A stretch of DNA of 64,000 nucleotides from Vreelandella maris (GCF_013371085.1 NZ_JABWCV010000004.1:124001-188000), one strand, 5' to 3'; positions 16,915-26,488 are shown, counted from the stretch's first letter. A program made the numbers and translations. Notes: generated from the sequence alone by a model not told the origin.

Positions 16915-17690
16915 CGGTTGACGCGTACCCCCTCCGCCAGCGGGGGTTCACTCTCTTGGAGCTGGCGCTGGTCTTGGCGCTGCTGGGCGGGATGGCGCTG
17001 GTGGCGATGCACTATCGCCCTAATGCGTTGAGCCAGGATGATGCCATTGCCCAGGGTTACCACGACCAGATCGCTGCAGCTCTCTATCGTTATGCTGAGC
17101 GCCACTACCGGCTGCCCTGTGCCGATACCAACGGTGATGGTTTTGAAGGTGGCAGCGGAGGCGGCTGCGGGCAGGGGGAGATAACCCACATGGCTGGTGG
17201 GGTGCCTTTTCTTACCCTTGGCATGAGTGAGGCGCAAGGGTTAAGCAAAGCGGTTCGCGAGCGCTTTGTCTATGGTGTCTTTCGCGATGACACTGCTGAT
17301 ACCGACCTAGCGGCATTAGCTGAACGAACTGGTGACCCGCCCGGCAGTGCCGGGTATCTCAGCCTGGATGACCTACGTTACGCCCTGCACAGCCTGGGCC
17401 AGCAGGATTTTGATAATGAGCACATCTACGTGACCGGTGATGAACAGCAAGCAGGAACGGCTGATTGCAGCGGAAACCCTATCACCAACCTAGCATTTTT
17501 CGTTGCCTACGCAGGCACAAGAGATGCTGATAGGAATGAGCAACCCTTTGATGGCGAAAATAGCAGCCTCCGTTGGCCTTCGGGCAGCGGGCTTTGTGTA
17601 TCCGGCCCGCTGACCGCACAAGGGGAGCAGTATGACGATGCCGTTATTGCGGTGGGCTTTGCCGAACTGCTTGGCTATTTAAGCCAATAA
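16911..17690 (+). CDS. Prepilin-like protein, family 1 (LPC motif), short form
   Basis: A 259-residue prepilin-like protein with leader MTVDAYPLRQRG, then FTLLELALVLALLGGMALV with Glu at +5. It carries the family 1 motifs shared with three later genes: RLPCADTNGDGFEGG, GVPFLTLGM, an Asp-rich loop ending in FDGEN, and a C-terminal YDDAVIAVGFAELLGYL. Unlike the other three it ends right after that motif, so it may show the minimal domain. It is followed by 51 bp before the secretin gene, the largest gap in the operon. Confidence 0.85.
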   Translation: MTVDAYPLRQRGFTLLELALVLALLGGMALVAMHYRPNALSQDDAIAQGYHDQIAAALYRYAERHYRLPCADTNGDGFEGGSGGGCGQGEITHMAGGVPFLTLGMSEAQGLSKAVRERFVYGVFRDDTADTDLAALAERTGDPPGSAGYLSLDDLRYALHSLGQQDFDNEHIYVTGDEQQAGTADCSGNPITNLAFFVAYAGTRDADRNEQPFDGENSSLRWPSGSGLCVSGPLTAQGEQYDDAVIAVGFAELLGYLSQ

Positions 17691-17741
17691 CTTGCAAAAC
17701 AACACATTGAGTACGGAATTAGGCGCATCAGGAGCAGCCAC

Positions 17742-19439
17742 ATGAACCTTGACCCTCAACTATCTCTTTACCCTAGACGAGGCCTCTGGATAGGTGCCTT
17801 GCTGGCTGCGTCATTAACTGGCTGTGCCGTTGGCCCCTCCAAAATGGATGCCGAAAGGGTTCAAACGGTGGATGACCGTTCGCAGGCGCTATTACAAGAG
17901 CGGCTAGTGCAAGAGTCAGAGAAGTTACGCCTTCTGCAAGATGAGCTTAGGCAGAATTTGGAGCAACAGCAGGAAGTGGTGTTGGAGCCAGTGGTTCCCC
18001 GTTATAACCCGCTTGATGCTGTGAACGTTACATTACAGGCAGACGATGTTGATGTACGTAACCTGCTCAAGGCGATTGCTGATCAGGCAGGACTGAACTT
18101 GGTGCTGCCTGCTTCGCTGTCGCGCCAGCCGCGCACGCTGTCGCTGTCGCTTAGTTCGGTGCCTGCTAGCCAAGCCTTTGAGGAGATCACCAAGGCGCTA
18201 GATCTGGCCGGGCATGTCCGCGATAACATGCTGGTGGTGGAGGAGTTTGAAGAGCGGATTTTCGATATGGATTTCCTGCTCACCATGAGTACGGCTGACT
18301 TCAACGCGGGGGGCGATGTATTCGGTGCCGGTAATACCGGTGGCGATGGCGGGTCGGCTTCGGGTGGCGGCTCAGGTAGCAGCGGGCTGCGCAGCAGCTT
18401 TTCAATCTCGGGACGCAATACCAATGATGTGAACCCTTACGAGCAGATTGACCGGATGTTGGCATCGCTGATCGGCGGGCAGGGTAATGGAGAGGGCGGT
18501 ATGGAGCAGCAAGGGGTGCCGACCTATATGCTGAACCGCTCCACCGGTACGCTGTTTGTTCGTGGGCGCCCATCTCAGTTGGCGGCGGTCGGGCGTTTGG
18601 TTGAGCACTATAAGTCGGTGTTAAACCGACAGGTGCTGATCGAGGCGCAGATTCTTGATGTCGAGCTTAACGACCAGTTCAGCTATGGCGTTGATTGGAG
18701 CTTCCTACGTAACCAGGTGGCTTTGTCCTACTCGTCTAACCCGATGGCGCTGGGTGCGATCGACTCATTGGTGCCAGGGGCGGAGAATGCGGGCCGCAGC
18801 GTGTTGATTCCGTCTACTGCGCTAGGTACGTCGGGTACGCCATCGCTGGGCCTTGCTCAGTCGGGCAGTAACCACAATATCGGGCTCGACCTGATGAAAA
18901 CCTTTGGCACGGTGCATATCCTATCTAACCCGTCGATTCGGGTTCGCAATACCCAGCCCGCCGTGGTGAGTGTTGGTAGCAACATGCGTTATATCGCCCA
19001 GTCCAGCTCTAATACGCAAAACGGTGGCGGCGGCTTACTGGCGACCACGTCCAATGTGGTGACGTCTAATGTATTCGACGGCGTGATGCTGGGGGTGATT
19101 CCGTTTGTGTCCGAGGATGGTGCTATCCATCTCACCATTAACCCGATGCAAACCTCTGTGCAGGCCTCCTCTATGGAGCTGGTGGAGGTAGGCAGCACGC
19201 AGAATCCGCTGAAAATCTCGCTCCCCCGGGTGGACTTCAAGGGTATGACCACATCGTTGTCTCTGAACGACGGTGACATGGTCATTATCGGTGGTCTTAT
19301 CGGTGAAAGTGGTAACCGTTCAAGGGATGGGGTGCCCGGTATTACGGATGTCCCTCTGTTTGGCAGCGTGCTGGGTGGGCAGTCTGAATCGACCACGGCA
19401 CGCGAGCTGGTTCTCGTGCTGCGCGTTCAGATTTTGTAA
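17742..19439 (+). CDS. mshL: MshL/PilQ-type secretin
   Basis: A 565-residue outer-membrane secretin. It has a lipoprotein signal with lipobox LTGC (acceptor Cys about 28), a helical spacer, an STN-like N domain (about 90-165, NVTLQADDVDVRNLLKAIAD), a Gly/Ser-rich loop (about 200-230), a second ring-building domain, and the C-terminal secretin barrel (about 300-565) with the ending LVLRVQIL. GGLIGESGNRSRDGVPGITD matches the secretin signature. The MshL subgroup is suggested by its lipid anchor and by neighbours resembling mshI-J-K-M-N. It forms the channel through which a pilus or substrate leaves the periplasm. GGAGCAGC precedes the ATG. Confidence 0.9.
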   Translation: MNLDPQLSLYPRRGLWIGALLAASLTGCAVGPSKMDAERVQTVDDRSQALLQERLVQESEKLRLLQDELRQNLEQQQEVVLEPVVPRYNPLDAVNVTLQADDVDVRNLLKAIADQAGLNLVLPASLSRQPRTLSLSLSSVPASQAFEEITKALDLAGHVRDNMLVVEEFEERIFDMDFLLTMSTADFNAGGDVFGAGNTGGDGGSASGGGSGSSGLRSSFSISGRNTNDVNPYEQIDRMLASLIGGQGNGEGGMEQQGVPTYMLNRSTGTLFVRGRPSQLAAVGRLVEHYKSVLNRQVLIEAQILDVELNDQFSYGVDWSFLRNQVALSYSSNPMALGAIDSLVPGAENAGRSVLIPSTALGTSGTPSLGLAQSGSNHNIGLDLMKTFGTVHILSNPSIRVRNTQPAVVSVGSNMRYIAQSSSNTQNGGGGLLATTSNVVTSNVFDGVMLGVIPFVSEDGAIHLTINPMQTSVQASSMELVEVGSTQNPLKISLPRVDFKGMTTSLSLNDGDMVIIGGLIGESGNRSRDGVPGITDVPLFGSVLGGQSESTTARELVLVLRVQIL

Positions 19440-19450
19440 GCCGGATTCCC

Positions 19451-20350
19451 ATGAGCTTAGTTTTCGACGCATTGCGCCAGCATGGCACTCATCCTACGCA
19501 AGCTCCCACTCAGTTGGGTAGTGTGGTCACCCCTGGCCAACGTCGATGGCGGTGGGGTTTGGTGGCGGGGTTAGTGTGTGTCGCCGTTGCGGGGCTGTTC
19601 CTATGGGAACATTTTTATGCGGCAGAGCGTATCGCGCCGCGAAATGTTTCAGCCGCGCTGCCTGTGGAGCCTTCCGCACCTACTGTGTCGTCAGCTCCAC
19701 AGGAGGTTGTGGTGGTGGATATTGCTTTGCCAACGCCAACGCCAACGCCGCCGCAAGCACAGGCTCAAGCGCCTGCACCGTCGAGTGGTTCACGGCTACC
19801 GGGGGATGCCCTGGCACGGCTTGCCGCAACTGCTTCAGTAATAGAAGTAGCAGCCGTTAGCCAGCCAGAGGTGGCGGCAGTTGGCGAGATAGACACGTCA
19901 GTGCCCGCTCTTGAGTCTGAGCCCGAGCCTAGGCTTGAGCCTAAACCCGAGGCTGAGCTTTCAGTGGTAGTAGAGACTGCGCCTCCGGCTGAGGTAAATC
20001 CGGCAGAACTGTTTGCGGCCTTCAATGCGGCGCTGTCGGCTGGCCAACTGCCCCAGGCGGAAGAGGTTATTGAGCGCGCTCGGTCTGCGCTAGGTGAATC
20101 GCATCTGATCGTTGCCCGTATGCAGGGCTATTACTGTATGAGGGCAGATTGCCCGGCACAGGCACGCCAAGCGTACTCCACGATTCTTGCTCGTCTGCCA
20201 AGAGATCGCGAAGCGGGCTATAACCTGGCGGTTTTAGACTGGCAGGCTGGGCAACATGCCGAGGCGGCTAAGCGGGTGCGTGCGCTGCTGGCGCAGTACC
20301 CAGCGGACGACGCCTTACGCGCACTACAGCGGCAAATGGGAGCGCATTGA
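19451..20350 (+). CDS. MshN-like membrane-anchored TPR protein
   Basis: A 299-residue protein beginning MSLVFDALRQHG, a form typical of MshN/GspA-associated proteins. One TM helix (about 37-54) is followed by a long Pro/Ala/Glu-rich linker with short TP and EPEP repeats (about 75-185) and a C-terminal set of tetratricopeptide-like helices (about 190-299). In MSHA loci the TPR protein MshN lies beside mshM and mshL, as here. It likely helps secretin or platform assembly. The stop overlaps the next start. Confidence 0.7.
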   Translation: MSLVFDALRQHGTHPTQAPTQLGSVVTPGQRRWRWGLVAGLVCVAVAGLFLWEHFYAAERIAPRNVSAALPVEPSAPTVSSAPQEVVVVDIALPTPTPTPPQAQAQAPAPSSGSRLPGDALARLAATASVIEVAAVSQPEVAAVGEIDTSVPALESEPEPRLEPKPEAELSVVVETAPPAEVNPAELFAAFNAALSAGQLPQAEEVIERARSALGESHLIVARMQGYYCMRADCPAQARQAYSTILARLPRDREAGYNLAVLDWQAGQHAEAAKRVRALLAQYPADDALRALQRQMGAH

Positions 20351-21972
20351 TGAGTAGCGGATTTCCATTGTCGGCTTACCTGCAGCACTTAGGGTTTACG
20401 CGTAACCCGTTTCCGGTAACGCCGGATGAGCACGGCATCTTCTTTTCTTCTCGGCTGGCAGAACAGTTCACTGAGTTGTTGCACTTCATTGAGCAACGCA
20501 AGGGGTTCATGCTTGTAACCGGTGATGTTGGCGTTGGTAAAACGACGCTCTCTCGGTCGCTACTAACGCGTTTGGCCGAGCAGGGGGCGTGTACCGCGCT
20601 GGTGTTCAATACGTTTCTTCAAGGTGCCGACCTGTTAAGGGCCATCAACCGTGATTTTGGTGTGACGGCCGCTGGCGATAGCCTAGAGGCACAGCTGCAG
20701 GCACTGAATACTTGGTTGCTGCAGCAGCATGAAAAGGGTCGTAACTGTGTATTGATTCTGGATGATGCTCAGGGGTTGGATGTGCCCAGCCTTGAGCTGG
20801 TACGTCAGTTGAGCAACCTGGAGGCCAGCCAGGCCAAGCTGCTACAAATTGTGATGGTGGCCCAGCCGGAAATTCGCTTGACGCTGGATCGGCATGACAT
20901 GCGGCAGCTGGCAAGCCGTATTGCACTGCGCCTTGAGCTGACCCCGCTGACGTTGAATGAGTTGGATGTCTATCTGCATCATCGGTTGCAGTGGGCAGGC
21001 TGCCCAGAGGTGTTGACCGTTGATCGCAGTGCTTTGCGGCGGTTGCATCGCTATAGCATGGGCTATATTCGCCGGGTACATATCCTGCTTGACCGCTGCC
21101 TCTACGGTTTGGTTGCCACGGGCACCACGCGCATTAGCGCTGGGTTAGTGGACACCGCCGCGAAGGAACTGAGCTTAGTGCCTGCCCCTAAGCGTCGCGC
21201 TTACCGCTCGCTGGTGATGGGAAGCGTGCTGGTGATGGGTGGCGTTGCGGGGGCTGTGGGGCTGGCGGTGATGGCCGGTTACCCGCTTGACCTGCTCTCG
21301 ACTCCCTCAACGCCAATAGTGGAAGTACCGCCGCAGCAGGCGGGCATAGACCTGCAAGCGGAGCCTCAAAAAGCTGCTCCTCAGCCTCAGCCTCAGCAAC
21401 AAGCAACACCTCAAGAGGCGGTGGTGCAAGCAGTGGTGTCTCAAGAGGCTTCTCAAGCAGCAACTCAAAACGTTCATCAAGAGGCTGCCTCAACTACAGA
21501 GCAGCAAGAAGCTGTTCAGGTCGTCGACTTTGCATGGCAGGCCTTTACAGCCACCTATACGCCTCTGCCCCCGGTGGAGGCTCCTCCGCAGCATTGGGCG
21601 GATGTGGTTGAGTGGCTGCCAGCACGGAGTGAGGAGCAACCCTGGGTACCGGTGCTGCTGCCGAGCGAATGGGAGCAGGGGTGTAATGACCAGCCGCTTT
21701 ACCCGCTGAGTGATGGGCGGCTAGCACTGTTTCAATCAGTACTACCCGTGGCGCCCCAACCTTTTGGTGAAGAGGGAGAGCCGTTATTTGCCTTGCAGCT
21801 GGCGCTGGTCGAGCGCTTGCTGTTAGCGCCTGAGGCGGTGGATGGTGTGATGGGGCCGCGCACGGCGAATGCACTAGCTCAGTTTCAGAAGCAGAGCGGC
21901 CTGCTAGCGAGCGGCCAGCTGGATGCGGAAACCTCCTATCTGCTGAGCTGCCTGGGTGAGGGTGGTTTATGA
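20350..21972 (+). CDS. MshM/ExeA-like AAA ATPase with peptidoglycan-binding end
   Basis: About 540 residues from the ATG at 20350. The N-terminal AAA domain has Walker A GDVGVGKTT (about 58-66) and Walker B LILDDAQG. A TM helix (about 287-308) leads to a Gln/Pro/Ala-rich linker and a C-terminal peptidoglycan-binding domain (about 485-540; AVDGVMGPRTANALAQFQ). ExeA of Aeromonas has the same plan and with ExeB reorganises peptidoglycan so that the secretin can assemble. MshM usually lacks the peptidoglycan domain, so this gene leans towards the type II secretion side. Confidence 0.85.
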   Translation: MSSGFPLSAYLQHLGFTRNPFPVTPDEHGIFFSSRLAEQFTELLHFIEQRKGFMLVTGDVGVGKTTLSRSLLTRLAEQGACTALVFNTFLQGADLLRAINRDFGVTAAGDSLEAQLQALNTWLLQQHEKGRNCVLILDDAQGLDVPSLELVRQLSNLEASQAKLLQIVMVAQPEIRLTLDRHDMRQLASRIALRLELTPLTLNELDVYLHHRLQWAGCPEVLTVDRSALRRLHRYSMGYIRRVHILLDRCLYGLVATGTTRISAGLVDTAAKELSLVPAPKRRAYRSLVMGSVLVMGGVAGAVGLAVMAGYPLDLLSTPSTPIVEVPPQQAGIDLQAEPQKAAPQPQPQQQATPQEAVVQAVVSQEASQAATQNVHQEAASTTEQQEAVQVVDFAWQAFTATYTPLPPVEAPPQHWADVVEWLPARSEEQPWVPVLLPSEWEQGCNDQPLYPLSDGRLALFQSVLPVAPQPFGEEGEPLFALQLALVERLLLAPEAVDGVMGPRTANALAQFQKQSGLLASGQLDAETSYLLSCLGEGGL

Positions 21973-23225
21973 GCGAAGCTGCCTTTCGCTACGTGTTCTA
22001 TCGGGTGGTGTCGAACCAAGGCCGCGTGCGTGCTGGGTTGTCGAAACTACCGGTGACCGATTACAGCAATGCTCACCCGTTAGTAGAGCGCCGTGAACAA
22101 GCCGTGGTGCTGCAGCTCTATGTGCTACCGGCGTTAATGCTGCCGCTGCTGGACGGCTTGGCTCTTTTTATGCGCCGCAGTATCCCTATCGCGTTGCTGG
22201 CAGAGTTTCTGCATAGCCTGGGGCTGATGTTGCGCAGTGGCCTGCCGGTCGATATGGCGCTTAAAGATTTGCGTGATGATGCTAAACATCCAGCGCTCAA
22301 GGCGCTGACAGCAGACTTGCTGAGTGGCGTTAGGGCCGGTAATACGCTCTCTTCAAGGCTCTCATTTTACCCACACTTGGTACCAGCCACCGTTCGGCAC
22401 CTTGTCGATATTGGTGAGCGCTCGGGCAACCTCGACCGCGTGCTAATGGATGCATCCGAACATCTAGGACGTATTACCGCCCTGCGCCGGGATGTCTCAC
22501 GCGCTTTGATCTATCCATTTTTCGTCGTACTCACCATCGTGATAGCGGCACTGTTCTGGGTGTACTACGTACTGCCTGATCTGGCCAATATGTTTCGCCA
22601 GATGGGAGCCCATCTGCCCCCGTTAACCCAGAGTGTACTGAGCGCTGTGCACTGGATGCGCGAGCTGCTGGCGTCTTATGGCTACTGGGTGTTAGCAGCT
22701 GTTGTGGTGTTACCGATGCTATTGAGCCGGAGCCAGCGGGTTAGGGCAGGGTTTTACTGGCTGGCCTACCACCTCCCGATCAGTCGCACGCTGGTGCGCA
22801 CGTCCGCCATGGCATTTATCAGCGAATACTTGGCGCTGCTAGTAGCGGCGGGCATCAATCTATTGGATGGACTAGCTATTTTGGAGGCGGCAACCCGGAA
22901 TGAGGTGTATCGCGATGCGATTCGCCAGGCCCGACAAGGAGTAATGCGCGGTAATACGCTGGCAAGTGGTCTGGAGCGCAGCGGTGTGTTTTCACCGCTG
23001 ATGATTCGTTTGATCAATGTGGGAGAGCAGAGCGGCAACCTGGATGGCCAGTTGCGTACGTTAGCCGACGAGTACCGGCGGCGGCTTAACCATCTAGTCG
23101 CCACCCTTGCCGAGGTCATCAAACCCGCCGTACTGCTTTTGGCTGGCGCGCTGTTCATCTTCGTCGTGGTGGTGTTTTTGCTGCCGGTATACGACCTCAT
23201 TGCGCAAAGCACACAGCTTCGCTGA
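21969..23225 (+). CDS. GspF/PilC/MshG-like platform protein
   Basis: A 418-residue polytopic inner-membrane protein with the tandem T2SSF domains: first about 75-195 (LAEFLHSLGLMLRSGLPVDMAL), second about 275-400 (AFISEYLALLVAAGINLLDGL and INVGEQSGNLDGQL). Three TM regions lie near 180-205, 235-255 and 385-410. This protein transmits the ATPase motion to pilin assembly. The N-terminal 70 residues are shorter and more divergent than in classic GspF. The ATG overlaps the previous stop. Confidence 0.9.
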   Translation: MSEAAFRYVFYRVVSNQGRVRAGLSKLPVTDYSNAHPLVERREQAVVLQLYVLPALMLPLLDGLALFMRRSIPIALLAEFLHSLGLMLRSGLPVDMALKDLRDDAKHPALKALTADLLSGVRAGNTLSSRLSFYPHLVPATVRHLVDIGERSGNLDRVLMDASEHLGRITALRRDVSRALIYPFFVVLTIVIAALFWVYYVLPDLANMFRQMGAHLPPLTQSVLSAVHWMRELLASYGYWVLAAVVVLPMLLSRSQRVRAGFYWLAYHLPISRTLVRTSAMAFISEYLALLVAAGINLLDGLAILEAATRNEVYRDAIRQARQGVMRGNTLASGLERSGVFSPLMIRLINVGEQSGNLDGQLRTLADEYRRRLNHLVATLAEVIKPAVLLLAGALFIFVVVVFLLPVYDLIAQSTQLR

Positions 23226-23237
23226 ATAGGATTCGTG

Positions 23238-25352
23238 ATGCCCCAATTTTCAATGGCTCAAACACGTCATTGCCGCGGCTTTTCGCTGCTGGAGTTACTT
23301 GCCGTACTGGCGCTGCTCACAGGGCTGGTGTCGGCACTGCTTTACAAAACCCTTGATGTCAGTGTTCAGGTAACACAGCAAAATACAGAGACAGCGCTGG
23401 CAGCAGCCGATGAACAGTTACGCCAGTTCGCCGCTTGGAATGGGCGGTTGCCCTGCCCGGATAATACTGGGAATGGGATTGAAGATTGTAGTGGGGGGGG
23501 GCAAAAAGGGAACTTACCCTACCGCACCCTAGGGCTGGCTGCAGTGGGTTATACGGTGGGGGAGCAGGGGAGCCGTGCGATGATTTACGGGGTCTACCGT
23601 AATGAGGTCGCAGACGCCGATTTGGCAGTAACTGCCGAGCGTTTCAAACCCACCAATGCCGATGCAACGGCGTATGACTTGGGCAATGAGAATACGCTCG
23701 ATTTCTGTTCAGCGTTGGAAGACGCCTCAGAGTTGGCGCAGAACGATAACTATCTGCACATCAGTGACACCAACGGCACAGCGGTAGCTATGGCCTACAT
23801 GCTGGCCAGCCCGGGAGCCTCTAATGCTGATGGCGATATTAATGACGATCGCTACGATGGGCTGAACAGAACGAGCAACACCGGCTTCAATGCCCCACAA
23901 ACGCCGGTTTCCGCAGACTACGACGATATTACCCAAGGGCGCGGCCTCGCCGAGCTTTACGAACTGCTGCACTGTGAAATAAGCCAGCGCTCGTTAAACC
24001 TGTCGGCCAACGCCATTGCGCTGGAAGAGGAGAACATCGCTTTTGCTGAGTCTAACCAGGAGAGTGCAGACCAGGGGGTATTAATGAATGCCGTGGGTAG
24101 TGCGTTGACCGCGTGGTCCATGGGGCAGGCGGCGGCTGGGTTGAGTGGTGCTATTGAGGTTCAGACGATTTCGACCGGTTTGTTAGCAACGGCCACGGCC
24201 ACCTGCGCGGTACCGCCCTTTGCTGGCTGTGCGCTGGTGCCTGTTTATACAGCGGCCGTCTCTGCCGCTGGCAGTGGTGTTACCTTGTCAGGTATTGCGG
24301 TTGGTCTTTCTGGCACTGCCTTGGGATTACAGATCGCCTCTACGGCGTTGTATGACACAGTCGCAGACAAGGCGGGCGTGCCCGACACGGTGGAAGGTGG
24401 GCTGGGTATTACTCAAGACAACGTCAATGACGCAGAAGATGCGTATCGTCAGGCTGATGTGGCCGCCATGGAGGCTGAAAGTACCTATCAAAATGAATTA
24501 GCACAGTACGAATCAGGGCCAAAGGCAGCTGCTGTTGCCAGCAATAATAAGCTAGAAGACGAGATTCTTAAGTTGTCAGGTGATAGCCAAGACAACGCAT
24601 TTGATGACCTTTACGGGTTCCCGCGTCCAGAAGATCTAGACCCGGAAGATCCACCAGACGAGGCCGATGTCATTATCGGGGTTGAGCCCGCTATTGATGC
24701 TTGGCTCAGCACGGCGGCATCGGCAGAGCAAATGGGCAATGTAGATTTAGTGGATGAGGATGGCAACCCATTTACCGATGAAAATGGTAATCCCATTGAC
24801 CTCGATGCCGACGCAGAGGCTGCAAGAGTGTTTGCCAGCAATCGTATTGCCGAGGTTCGCCAGGGTTTCGAAGCCACTTCCACTTGCATCGATGAGCAAG
24901 TTTGCCCCTTGGTGACAGCCTTTGATGCGCATGTCGAGGCCTACACGGCGGAGCGAGAAGCCTGGTATGCAGTAGAGGCTCTACGTGCAAAGGCCGACGC
25001 GGCGCGTACTGAGGCCGAAGGTGCTAATGACGCCTACGGTGCGCTCAACTGTGCCTTTAATTTCAATAGTGATTATGACACTAAGACCAATAGCTGTACT
25101 GCTGGTGCGCCCGGCAGCAGTGCAGGGAGCGCTGATCAAGATTTCTGTGATGCTTCAAGCGACGCTTACGATGAGGACTCCTGTGCGGCGTGGCAAGATG
25201 CTCAAAATTCCAACCCTGTATGTGAAGAAGGCGGTGAGTACTATGACGCTGACGTATGTGCCGCTGTGGGAGAAAGGGCCGAGAAGATAACGATGTTCAG
25301 CGGTATGGATAACTTGGTGCAGCAACTGGATAGCAAAGGAACCGTACGATGA
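23238..25352 (+). CDS. Very long prepilin-like protein, family 1
   Basis: A 704-residue prepilin-like protein from the ATG at 23238 (AGGA upstream; GTG at 23235 is the alternative). The leader MPQFSMAQTRHCRG precedes FSLLELLAVLALLTGLV. The family 1 domain spans about 1-255, with RLPCPD at 70-75, NLPYRTLGL, an Asp-rich loop ending in YDGLN, and YDDITQGRGLAELYELLHC. Then come a hydrophobic Gly/Ala-rich pair of segments (about 283-372), charged helices, an Asp/Gly-rich stretch with two DGNP/NGNP turns (about 505-525) that may bind calcium, and a Cys-rich end. Nine G in a row at 23493-23501 lie inside the coding sequence. Possibly a tip adhesin or secreted effector. Confidence 0.85.
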   Translation: MPQFSMAQTRHCRGFSLLELLAVLALLTGLVSALLYKTLDVSVQVTQQNTETALAAADEQLRQFAAWNGRLPCPDNTGNGIEDCSGGGQKGNLPYRTLGLAAVGYTVGEQGSRAMIYGVYRNEVADADLAVTAERFKPTNADATAYDLGNENTLDFCSALEDASELAQNDNYLHISDTNGTAVAMAYMLASPGASNADGDINDDRYDGLNRTSNTGFNAPQTPVSADYDDITQGRGLAELYELLHCEISQRSLNLSANAIALEEENIAFAESNQESADQGVLMNAVGSALTAWSMGQAAAGLSGAIEVQTISTGLLATATATCAVPPFAGCALVPVYTAAVSAAGSGVTLSGIAVGLSGTALGLQIASTALYDTVADKAGVPDTVEGGLGITQDNVNDAEDAYRQADVAAMEAESTYQNELAQYESGPKAAAVASNNKLEDEILKLSGDSQDNAFDDLYGFPRPEDLDPEDPPDEADVIIGVEPAIDAWLSTAASAEQMGNVDLVDEDGNPFTDENGNPIDLDADAEAARVFASNRIAEVRQGFEATSTCIDEQVCPLVTAFDAHVEAYTAEREAWYAVEALRAKADAARTEAEGANDAYGALNCAFNFNSDYDTKTNSCTAGAPGSSAGSADQDFCDASSDAYDEDSCAAWQDAQNSNPVCEEGGEYYDADVCAAVGERAEKITMFSGMDNLVQQLDSKGTVR
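23493..23501 (+). repeat. Poly-G tract (9 bases) inside a prepilin gene
   Basis: Nine consecutive G encode three glycines about 12 residues after the RLPC cysteine of the longest prepilin. A gain or loss of one base would truncate the protein soon after its N-terminal domain. Runs of this length are classic sites of slipped-strand mispairing. Confidence 0.8.
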
Positions 25353-26488
25353 GTACGCAGCGCCAGACTGGGTTCAGCCTATTGGAAATGACTCTTTCCT
25401 TTGCTGTGTTGGGGTTCTTGTTCGCCATGGCTCCTATGGCTTTAAACGTGTTGGGTAGTGCTCAAAGCGCTGCCCCTGCTCTTGACCGTGTCAAGTTGGC
25501 CGTGAATGCGACCGTGGGCTTTGTCGTACAGCATGATCGTTTGCCTTGCCCGGATTCCGACGGTAATGGCTTCGAGGATTGTGGTGTCCGCAGCGGGCAT
25601 TTTCCCTATCGTACCGTTGGCCTTGGCCAGCCATTGATCAATGAAAGTGGCTTTCCGTTTCACTATGCGGCTTATCAGCACACTAACGCCAACTTGGTAG
25701 CGCTGCAGGTCAGCTATGAACCCTTATTGTTGAACGGCGCTAATTCACAGCAGAAAAACGCGTTAGATTTTTGCCAAGGGCTCAGGCTTGGTGTATCCGG
25801 TGGTTTACAGGCTACCGAACCCCATGTGCAGTCGCATACGGGTGAGCGTGGCATCAATCCAGCTTTTCTGCTTGTTGATCCTGGCCCGCTTGATGCCGAC
25901 CGGGACGGGCGACCACTTGATGGCCTAAACGCGACCGGGCTGGAGTATGAGTCGGCGGGGCGCGGCCAAAGCGATGAATACGACGACCGTGTAATTGCTA
26001 TGAGTTTTGCCGAACTTGCCACCCGGCTCGACTGCCCAGCCATCCTTGCACGTGTAAGCGCGGCGACTCGTGAGGCCAACGCGGCCTACGATACTTGGCG
26101 TGCTTATGAGTTCTACTTGACGTTTCGCATATTTGGTGAAGAAGTCCGCGAAACCAATCTGGAAATCGCCGAACTTAAGCGTTTGATTGCGGAATTCAAC
26201 TCAGCGGGAAGCATCGCAATGGGCCTTAACGACATTGCCACAGGGTTGGCCAGTGCCACCGGGGCAAGTGGGGTGGCGGTTGCAGCCATTAATGCGGCAG
26301 CGGCGACATTTATGATAGTAGAAGAGCTAAGTAGCACGGCAGAAGAGGTTGATGAGAAAACAGAGGAATTGGCCACAGCCGTGGAACAACGAGAAGCGGC
26401 AGAGGTGGCTCGCGATGATGCCAAGGCGTACCGAGACCAGACAGCTCAACTGGCACTAGACCGAGATGCGAAGGGGTGGTTCCAATGA
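25349..26488 (+). CDS. Long prepilin-like protein, family 1
   Basis: A 379-residue prepilin-like protein with a short leader MSTQRQTG before FSLLEMTLSFAVLGFLFAM. Its family 1 motifs are RLPCPDSDGNGFEDC, HFPYRTVGL, DADRDGRPLDGLN and DEYDDRVIAMSFAELATRLDC. After this domain (about 1-235) comes a helical extension: a charged part, a hydrophobic Gly/Ala-rich segment (about 285-328, with GVAVAAINAAAATFMIVEE) and a strongly charged coiled coil to about 370. This layout repeats in the preceding and following genes. The ATG overlaps the upstream stop (ATGA). Confidence 0.85.
   Translation: MSTQRQTGFSLLEMTLSFAVLGFLFAMAPMALNVLGSAQSAAPALDRVKLAVNATVGFVVQHDRLPCPDSDGNGFEDCGVRSGHFPYRTVGLGQPLINESGFPFHYAAYQHTNANLVALQVSYEPLLLNGANSQQKNALDFCQGLRLGVSGGLQATEPHVQSHTGERGINPAFLLVDPGPLDADRDGRPLDGLNATGLEYESAGRGQSDEYDDRVIAMSFAELATRLDCPAILARVSAATREANAAYDTWRAYEFYLTFRIFGEEVRETNLEIAELKRLIAEFNSAGSIAMGLNDIATGLASATGASGVAVAAINAAAATFMIVEELSSTAEEVDEKTEELATAVEQREAAEVARDDAKAYRDQTAQLALDRDAKGWFQ

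Noticed and set aside
19732-19752. Short tandem repeat of CCAACG in the TPR-protein gene
   Set aside because: About three units only, encoding a Thr-Pro linker; in-frame and common in such linkers, so not a credible switch.
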